The notes under the pieces are model-generated. The model was not told the origin of the DNA. It did no database searches and saw only the letters and a list, made by a program, of their open reading frames with translations. DNA of 64,000 nt from Boletus sp. NGJ (taxonomy: Eukaryota > Basidiomycota > Agaricomycetes > Boletales > Boletaceae), in assembly GCA_019096195.1 (NCBI GenBank), contig JAGTXK010000112.1, positions 27,938-91,937 on the forward strand. The letters run 5' to 3'. Shown here in pieces: positions 57,340 to 64,000 of the stretch; position 1 is the first letter of the stretch; every line of letters starts with the position of its first letter. The position numbers were made by a program, and so were the translations under genes.

Positions 57340-57621
57340 AATAGTTTTGACTGCAAGGATGATATACAATGAGTCGGCATGACAATGTATCCCAGGAATA
57401 CCAGGGATGATGCATCCAGAAGTGGCCATCAGCACACCCATCTAAAAATCTTGTACATTATGTTATTGGCATAACCTTTTGTTATTTTGATTTGCTCTAT
57501 TCTATTGTTATGTTGTTGCTCAGTTACTACAATTACTGGTACTTCAAAGTGGCATTGCACCACTTCAGTTGTTGCATGGATGGAAAATGGGAAAGAGGAG
57601 AAATTCTTTAGAGTGGCTGCC
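57340..57621 (-). repeat. Dispersed repeat copy 2, part a (split by a solo LTR)
   Basis: Reverse-complement match to 54,190-54,460. It ends with CTGCC (57617-57621), the target duplication of the inserted LTR; the other part resumes at 58,470. Confidence 0.78.
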
Positions 57622-58469
57622 TGTTATGGTTATGGAAGGGGGTACATCTTTTTCTCTTTCTTCACCTCCTCTTAAACTCTGGGATGACCTCTTCTTTGAC
57701 ACCTCCAACTACCCAGGATTCCCCCACAACACCCACGCAAGCATTGCCCCATCCAGAATTCCCCTTCTAAGTGATGCACCACTATGGCTGTGACACAGCC
57801 TATCTTATTTCACTTCATATGTATTTCAACTCTGATCTGATCATAGATTGCCTCCTTGGCTATGTTCTCTCGCACACAGCCCAATATTCTAGTATTACCA
57901 TATATGATATGAAGCCTGCCCTGAATAGGAAAGGCCTATTTATATGGGCATCTGCCCTTCATGTAAACTCCAATCTAGATCTATACAACTTCTCATGTAA
58001 TCTACCCAGCTCTCAGTTCCACTTCACCTCAGAAGCCTGTGCCTGCTCTGGAGGTGATCACCACAGTGCTTGTGATCATTCTTCTCATCACTTTGCACTT
58101 ATGTGGCCTTGTTACCATCTGGTCTTGCACTTAGCCAATGGCAACTCCAATGCAGACAGAGGTCTGCCCATCTAAGCCCAGAACTCCACCATTGGCAGCA
58201 CCATAAATCCAGGACTCTACCACCAGCCCTTGTATATGATTGGTCTGTGCCTCTATCAAGACTGTGCCACCCTCGTCAAAGTCCAAGACTCCACCATCGG
58301 TCATAAAGTAGGCTTCAATTCCAAGGGAGGCTTTATGTAGAAGCTAGCTGTTGGTCTCTAGTCCGAGGAACATTGGGCCTCAGAAGGTATTTTCCCCTCA
58401 AGTCCAGCTAGTCCAGTAATCAAACAGGTTGATTACTCGGAAATGTGTCACTTGTTATCCAGCATAAAA
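57622..58469. repeat. Solo LTR, 848 bp (family shared with 46455-47410)
   Basis: It starts TGTTATGGTTATGG and ends near CAGCATAAAA, matching the inverted copy at 46455-47410 throughout. It is flanked by a perfect CTGCC duplication (57617-57621 and 58470-58474). The host repeat is continuous at 54,185-54,195 in its other copy, which proves the insertion. Confidence 0.88.
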
Positions 58470-58600
58470 CTGCCTAAATAGTGTATGGTGCTCTGTCAGG
58501 TAAGTTCAAAACCAGATAAAGAAGTCATGTGACAAAAATCACTAAGCACTATTTATGGGGCAAATTTTCTCATGCATAACTCTTCCACCCACTATCATCT
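58470..58600 (-). repeat. Dispersed repeat copy 2, part b
   Basis: Reverse-complement match to about 54,080-54,194, separated from part a by the solo LTR. Confidence 0.75.
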
Positions 58601-59291
58601 GAGCTGTATCTAGTGGCCTAGAGTGGCCTAGGGCCACTAGTTGTATATTAATAAATATAGACAATAAATAATATAGTCTAAATAACAACCCTTAGTTGTC
58701 TAGGCATACAGATGAAGACCCAAGAATGAAAACAATCATGTTGGTTGGTCATTGTTGTGCCTTCAACAAGCTAATGGTATGTATCTTCCATTATCAAATT
58801 AACAATAAACAACTGATTAACTTGGCCATTCATTTTAGGCATGAAAACAATATACCCTTGCGTCATGATCTCATCATTGTGCCTCCAGTGATCTGATGGT
58901 ATGTCCCTTCCATGTTATCAATTGTCTAACTCTACTCATATCACCAAAATATTTGTTGTCATTCATCATCATCATTATGCTTTGCAATGATTTGTTGGTC
59001 ACTGCTTTCTTCAATAATTTATACAGTTGGTCCTCCATGAGTTCACCCTCTGTTCATTACCCATAATACCATGTCTGTTCATATTGAGAATCCAGACTTG
59101 CCACCTTCAATCAGATTCTCAATGCAAGCTATTGAGAAGATAAGCTGTACAGTAAGCATGCTACACATATCTCACAGTGAACAAGGAGGTTGAATTCCTT
59201 ACAGGCAGAGCAATACACAAGATACAGAATTGGCTTTGGCCAGTGCCTTCTTCATACACCCCTCATTTAAAACCATCAAACTGATATTGAG
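58601..59291. other. No gene recognised
   Basis: A/T-rich. The short frame at 58,696-58,896 has no recognisable features; two related stretches CATTCATCATCATCATT/ATTGTGCC hint at local duplication. Confidence 0.4.
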
Positions 59292-61563
59292 GTGCAAGTG
59301 ATGGCTTCCTCTGACACTACCTGTTCTGCTCTGTATACCCCATATATCCACTTTAGACCTTGTGGAAGCGAGGCTAGATCCACCTCTACTTCATCCACCA
59401 CTGAAGATGAAATACTTCCTGAAGAGGCTCTCCACAGCAGCCCTACCCCCCTAGTAGGTCTTAGTCTTTTCTCTCATTCACTCATACTCCTTCCATTTAG
59501 CTAAAGCCATCCTCTCTGTCATCTAATTCACCATCAAGTTCCAATAGGCATGATGTCAATAACTCTCAATGTTTCATCCATCCATCATGTCCCATACATA
59601 TTAGTCATGCCCATGCAATGGGAGACTGGAATAAACACAGAAATTGCAACCCTCAATCTCTCAGCCCTTGGGAACATCAGCACCCTCACTCTCCCATCCA
59701 GTCTCCCCATTGGCGATAGCCTTCTCCAAACTCACATAGCATATCCCCCAGCTCTTGGATGCAATTAATGGCAACTGCTATGCCAAGTGCTCTACCCCTA
59801 GCCAATGCCCCTTCACAAACAGACTTCATCCCAATGAACAAAGGGTTCCTCCCATTGAATCATCAAGATCGGGACAAACCCTATTTCACACTGTCCCTCC
59901 ATAACTCCATCCCAAATAAGCAGGACCAAGCCCTTCCACTGTCTCACCACCCAGCTCTGGAACATCTTCCAATAGATCCAAAACCAACTCTTCCACCCTT
60001 CCTACCTACAACCTCTTCCTTGCCATTAGATGGCACTACCCCCATCCCTTCTTTCCATGACCCCATCAGGCCTGCCAGACTACTGCCACTCCCCCCAGCA
60101 TTGGGGTCTGTCATAGACCAAGCAATAGCTGAGTGCCTGACTTCAGGGCTTGTTGAACCCACTGTCCAAGGAATTGTTGATGCCTGTATCCCTTGTTTGA
60201 CAGAATTGATGGAGTCTCACTTCACAACATTAACCCCTTCACAATGTTTGGGCAAAGCCACACCCCACAAGGCGAAGAACACTCATCCTGAGTCTCATGA
60301 CGTAGACTATGATGGCAACAATAATCATGAGGGGGGAAATGATGGCAACAATACAGCTGATGAAGCCACTGTGATGTGAAGGCGGAAGAATCCTGGGCCA
60401 CAAAGGAAGATGAATCATTTACTTGTAAGCAGAAATTGTCAGGAAGTCATTAATTCATCTGATTTATATTTATGTAGACCACCTTCTGCATTTACCTTTG
60501 GCAAAAGAAAATTATCCCATCTGAATCCAAAGGTGAACTTCCTGTTTCAGCCCTGGCTGATGCTGTACACACATTTAATCAAGATGGAATCTCACCCCCA
60601 TTACTGGAGAACATTGCATTAAATTGGCATTGCAGTCCACTAACCTCCTTGCATTGGAACTCTGAAGCCATATCTAGTCTATCACTCAATTCCTACAACA
60701 TTCTTAAAGGTGGTGGTGCATGTCAAGGTGTCATTTTCAACGAGAAAACAATGAACCTTGAAGCCATTTGTAAATTATGTGAACAGAAACTAATTCAAAT
60801 GCACCAAGCTCATCAAATGCAGGCCAAGATCAATATGGCTGACAAAGACAAGCGAGCCCAGATAATGGCCCATATAGCTGCAAAGGAGGAAAAGCATTGC
60901 AAAGGCAATAGAATGATTGCCCACCACCATGGAGTATATTATCATGTCAATTGTGTTTCATTTTTGTTCATGATTTTGATTGAAGACTCTTGCAAGGTGC
61001 AACAAAATCATATCACAGAATCATTCTTGAGATCCTGAGAAGTAGGATACCATTCATTAGATTATTGACAGACTTGGTATCAAGGGTATGAGTGGTGATG
61101 AAACTAATTGTCCCCCTGCTTTGAAGCTGAAGGTCCTGTGGTGTCTTGAGTTTCCTTGGATCACTCCAGCTGTTTCCCTTTTATTCCAGTTCATGGAGAC
61201 CCATGAATCAGCCCTTAGGATGGAAAACATGCTGGAACAAATTGGTAATTCATTGTTGAAGTGTCATTGGGAGGTAGGAAAAAAAGAAACAAAATCAACC
61301 CCAGTCCTGGGCCTTCCACACAACTGATACAATGACCACTGGTTCCAAGGTTTGACCACTGAAACCCACTCGATGCTCTTTGTCTGGAAGGACATCACTA
61401 TTCCTAGTCTAGTAAGTCAAATGCACATAGCATTGAAAACCTTAGCTCACACATTATGGAGATATCATACTGAGGTAGCCACCTGTTGGTGTTACTCTAA
61501 GAGGGCCACTAAGTGGCCCTCTAAGTGGACTCCAAATATGCCCTTTGTACATATTTTTAATTG
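59292..61563 (+). pseudogene. Agaricomycete orphan gene W (transposon-associated type)
   Basis: A Pro/Thr/Ser-rich N-terminal part contains a 206-codon open frame (59,759-60,379; VIDQAIAECLTSGLVEPTVQ, then a tail rich in Asn/Asp). After introns come LHWNSEAISSLSLNSYNILK, TMNLEAICKLCEQKLIQMHQ, GMSGDETNCPPALKLKVLWC, LEFPWITPAVSLLFQFMETH, STPVLGLPHNWYNDHWFQGL. The blocks MSxDET, PW(I)xP and VxGLPxNWYxxxWF are those of a gene repeated in many Agaricomycete genomes, of unknown function. Some frames need introns; at least one stop (HNW after TGA-like break at 61,325) suggests mild decay. It is the last element gene before the CpG-rich zone. Confidence 0.55.
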
Positions 61564-62870
61564 ATCCTTGAATCTGTGTGCAGACTATTTTCTTAGCCAT
61601 TTTTTAAGTTTGTATTATGATATGCATTCCGAGCCAGGGACTGTATAACTGACAGATATAGACTTAGTCTCAAATATGTTATGAGTATGTACACTTGTGA
61701 TATCCTGAATAAATTTTCCAGTTTGTATTCTGATTGTATATTCCATCTATTGTTTCAAATCTGATAACCCATCATTACCTTGCAGACAAGGTTAGCCTAT
61801 TTTAGGTAAACTCGTGCTCTATCTTAACTAAGATAGCAATTGCATACATATCCTTGAAATCTTTCAAAATTTGGTTATCAATTTGTAAGGCAAACAAATT
61901 TACAAACACAGGTGCAATATGTTAATGGGTAAGCATCAGATTTGCTGGGTGAACATTTTCGGCTGTGTCTCGGGTGTTACTATCTCTGCCAAAGAAAATG
62001 ACACAGACAGCTCCTAGGTAAACATACCTGCAACACACAATACAATATATTAATTCCATTATATTCGATACCTGCTCCAGTGAATGGATGTCATATTGAA
62101 TGTGCCGGACCCTCACGGGACATTACGGGAGAAAATTGAGCCTCGTGTTTAATGGGCTATATCCTTCGGTCTTCGGTGCCTCCGCGAGACTAGTCTCGTT
62201 CCAGTGGTGACAGGCGGAGTTTAAGTAAAAAGCAATTAGTCACGTGAGCGAATTGCGTCTATCTGAGCCCAAATGCAGCTTTGACATACCGTGCACAAGT
62301 CCACATGTCGACCCGCCAATGCCACCGACACAGCACACGACTGACGACTCGGACAGCCATATTACTGCCCGCGGGGGCACATGACGGCAAGGCTGAAACC
62401 GGCGTTCCGAACTGTAAGGGTTCAAACTCTTGTCCAAAAGTGCGCTTGTTTTTCGATGTCTATAGTGACCACTTCACATGACACGCACGTTGATCAATTA
62501 ACATCTTGAACAACGCCGCATCACATTGAGTGGCGATATGGCATTGGGTGTGGCCCAAACGTATGTCATGAGACGTTTCCATGCGCTAACATCCACCAAG
62601 TATCCACACACTGAGCCGATGTTTACAGTGCTTTTCCGCCGGTAACCTTTGAAGCTGCGCAGATAATCCACTCGCATGGCCCATCCCAGGATCAATACTT
62701 CAGCTGTGAATCTAAAACGAAGATGAAGACATGTGGCGGACATCTCGAACGCGTTTTAAATTTATGGGTCACAGGTCCACATGGCATGGAACAGAACGGG
62801 TTAGCACTCAGGAAACCATCTGATCCTCCAAGAACATCTGAACGTGCCAGTGTGCCGAGCGTATAAAGGT
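61564..62870. other. Transition from transposon block to CpG-rich intergenic DNA
   Basis: No gene recognised. From about 61,950 CpG becomes frequent: 18 CpGs in 62101-62340 against 2 in 30001-30240. The part from 62,100 is probably the ordinary upstream region of the peptidase gene. Confidence 0.7.
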
Positions 62871-62871
62871 T

Positions 62872-62878
62872 GCAGGTT
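62872..62878 (+). promoter_or_regulatory. TATA box of the G1 peptidase gene
   Basis: TATAAAG in GAGCGTATAAAGGTTGC, 62 bp before the ATG. The ATG itself has a strong context (CACCATG). Confidence 0.7.
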
Positions 62879-62939
62879 TCTCTCTCTCGGGTTCTCGTTA
62901 TATCGACGATTAACAATTCCATTATCCATCATCCCCACC

Positions 62940-63829
62940 ATGATCTCCAAGTTTGCCCTCTTCGGAACCTTTTTGCTCTCCTCTTCCGCTCTACATCTTC
63001 CCTCTCAGGCGGGGGCTCCCCTTGCTCGCCGTGATGAGAATCCCCAGTCACTATCTCTCGGCCATCTCGGTTCACGTGGTATCGATCCCTCCCATGTAGT
63101 TTGGAACTCAATGACGGCTGGTTCTGTGTTGAGCGGGGTTCGGATCATTCCATTGTCCATCATCATGCATCATGGCTGAACTAATGACAGAACCCTTACG
63201 ACATGATCACTGCTAGAGTCACCGTCCCCAGGCTTACGGGTGCTGACGGTACGGTCGTAATTTCAGTGGGTCTCGACGGTGGCTGCTGGTCCGGTTCCAT
63301 CGGGATGGCTATTCAGGGAAGGTACACTCGTGGTGTGAGCTCGTGGTATGGTGAGAGGGGTCGAACCTTTAGTCCGAATTGGTTCTCATTATTCATGCAT
63401 CGAACAGCCTCGTCCCAGTGGTCACCTGCGCACCCCATCAATTTCAGTCTCCCAATAAAGACTGGTGACATGATCAAATTCACCGTTTTTGCTTTCTCAG
63501 CGACAGTGGGTGTAGTGATATATGAGAATGAGTCCACTGGCCTTGCCACCGCCCAAGAATATACAACTGATCAACCTCTTTGCATGTATTCTGCTGGCTG
63601 GGCCGTCCGAGGCGCTTTGGATGACATGGGCCAATTCCTTCCCCTTGCGAACTTTGGCACCGTGGACTTCGTTGATGCTATGGCCTTTGCTTCCAACACA
63701 CAGACCACCGACTTTCCGGGTGGACCTTCCTGGTACAGCATCTACGCCATTAGGGGTCGTATCACGCCCATGCAAGCCAGTGGCCCTACCCTCACCATCG
63801 AGCAAACACCATCAAGCAAACTTAAATAG
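62940..63829 (+). CDS. Secreted peptidase G1 (eqolisin)-like protein, two exons, 278 aa
   Basis: Exons 62940-63137 and 63191-63829; the 53-nt intron starts gttcgg and ends acag, joining VLSG to NPYDMITARVTVP in frame. A signal peptide (residues 1 to about 20, MISKFALFGTFLLSSSALHL) and RR at 30-31 (possible propeptide cut) are seen. Family hallmarks: VWNSMTAGSVLSG, the VTARxTVP strand, VGLDGGCW followed by AIQG (Q108 fits the catalytic Gln) and LPLANFGTVDF. Where eqolisins have AEW with the catalytic Glu, this protein reads AGW (G202), so activity is doubtful. Length is normal for the family (about 260-280). It is the only intact ordinary gene here and lies in CpG-rich DNA. It would act outside the cell at acid pH if active. 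Confidence 0.82.
63138..63190 (+). other. Intron of the G1-like gene
   Basis: 53 nt, GT..AG, phase 0; splicing restores the conserved LSG-NPYDMITAR junction. Confidence 0.8.
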
Positions 63830-64000
63830 AGTGACGACGGACTGGTGGTTGCTTTTGTGAGGAAATGATGTAATCCTTTATGCCCATAGTGTTATTTGTG
63901 TATACCCCTAGGAATGTGTTTCGACTTCTCAGTGTCTACAACTATTTTACAAGCGGCCGGTGCTGCTGGCGAAGACCTTGCTTGTCGGAAAACTTATTCG

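Noticed and set aside
61900-62860. Small open frames 61,922-62,922 on both strands
   Set aside because: Overlapping, without family features, in what looks like the upstream region of the peptidase gene.

Overview
The window looks like a transposon-saturated, heterochromatic stretch of an Agaricomycete (mushroom-forming basidiomycete) genome. The evidence is a set of element families typical of that group: KDZ transposase with CxC2 cysteine cluster, transposon-borne TET/JBP dioxygenase, CACTA/Tnp2, Plavaka-like proteins, PIF/Harbinger and Copia. Introns are about 53 nt with GT..AG ends, and conserved arginine/glutamine positions often carry C-to-T stop codons. No tRNA, rRNA or CRISPR was seen. 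Nearly every gene from 1 to about 62,000 is a decayed relic. Only the last 2 kb, which is CpG-rich, holds an intact ordinary gene (a secreted G1-type peptidase homologue).

Layout. 1-4067: Copia retrotransposon on the minus strand (gag, protease, integrase, RT, start of RNase H), cut by the window edge. 4084-35578: a CACTA region with matching inverted ends. It holds two Tnp2-type transposases, tail to tail (A on + at 26.0-29.5 kb, B on - at 29.5-32.0 kb). Each is paired head to head with the same companion gene X (X-A on -, X-B on +). 6074-23724: a 17.65-kb KDZ-type DNA transposon inserted inside X-A. Removing it with one 8-bp target duplication restores the X-A reading frame and gives a gap-free alignment to X-B. 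The KDZ element has about 1.6-1.9 kb inverted ends made of 43/44-bp tandem repeats. It carries a TET/JBP-like 2OG-Fe(II) dioxygenase relic, a KDZ transposase relic with two recognisable introns, and three further Agaricomycete-specific genes. One of these is itself split by a 1084-bp solo LTR that still retains CpGs.

35.6-44.8 kb: WD40 fragment, a large Plavaka/CACTA-group protein relic, a second KDZ relic (5' half) abutting it, and two related orphan gene fragments. 44.85-48.2 kb: an array built around TGATGTATCA, interrupted by a 956-bp solo LTR. 48.3-50.0 kb: a comparatively well-preserved orphan gene. 50.2-51.5 kb: PIF/Harbinger transposase relic. 51.8-53.7 kb: WD40 gene relic. 54-58.6 kb: two inverted copies of a dispersed repeat, one split by a second copy of the solo LTR with a perfect 5-bp duplication. 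59.3-61.6 kb: orphan transposon-associated gene. 62.9-63.8 kb: intact two-exon G1 peptidase homologue with signal peptide and TATA box.

Overall reading: nested insertions (CACTA, then KDZ, then solo LTR) followed by CpG-directed decay. The KDZ element carried a predicted 5-methylcytosine oxidase, and the copy here shows stop codons and substitutions of the kind that 5mC deamination produces.
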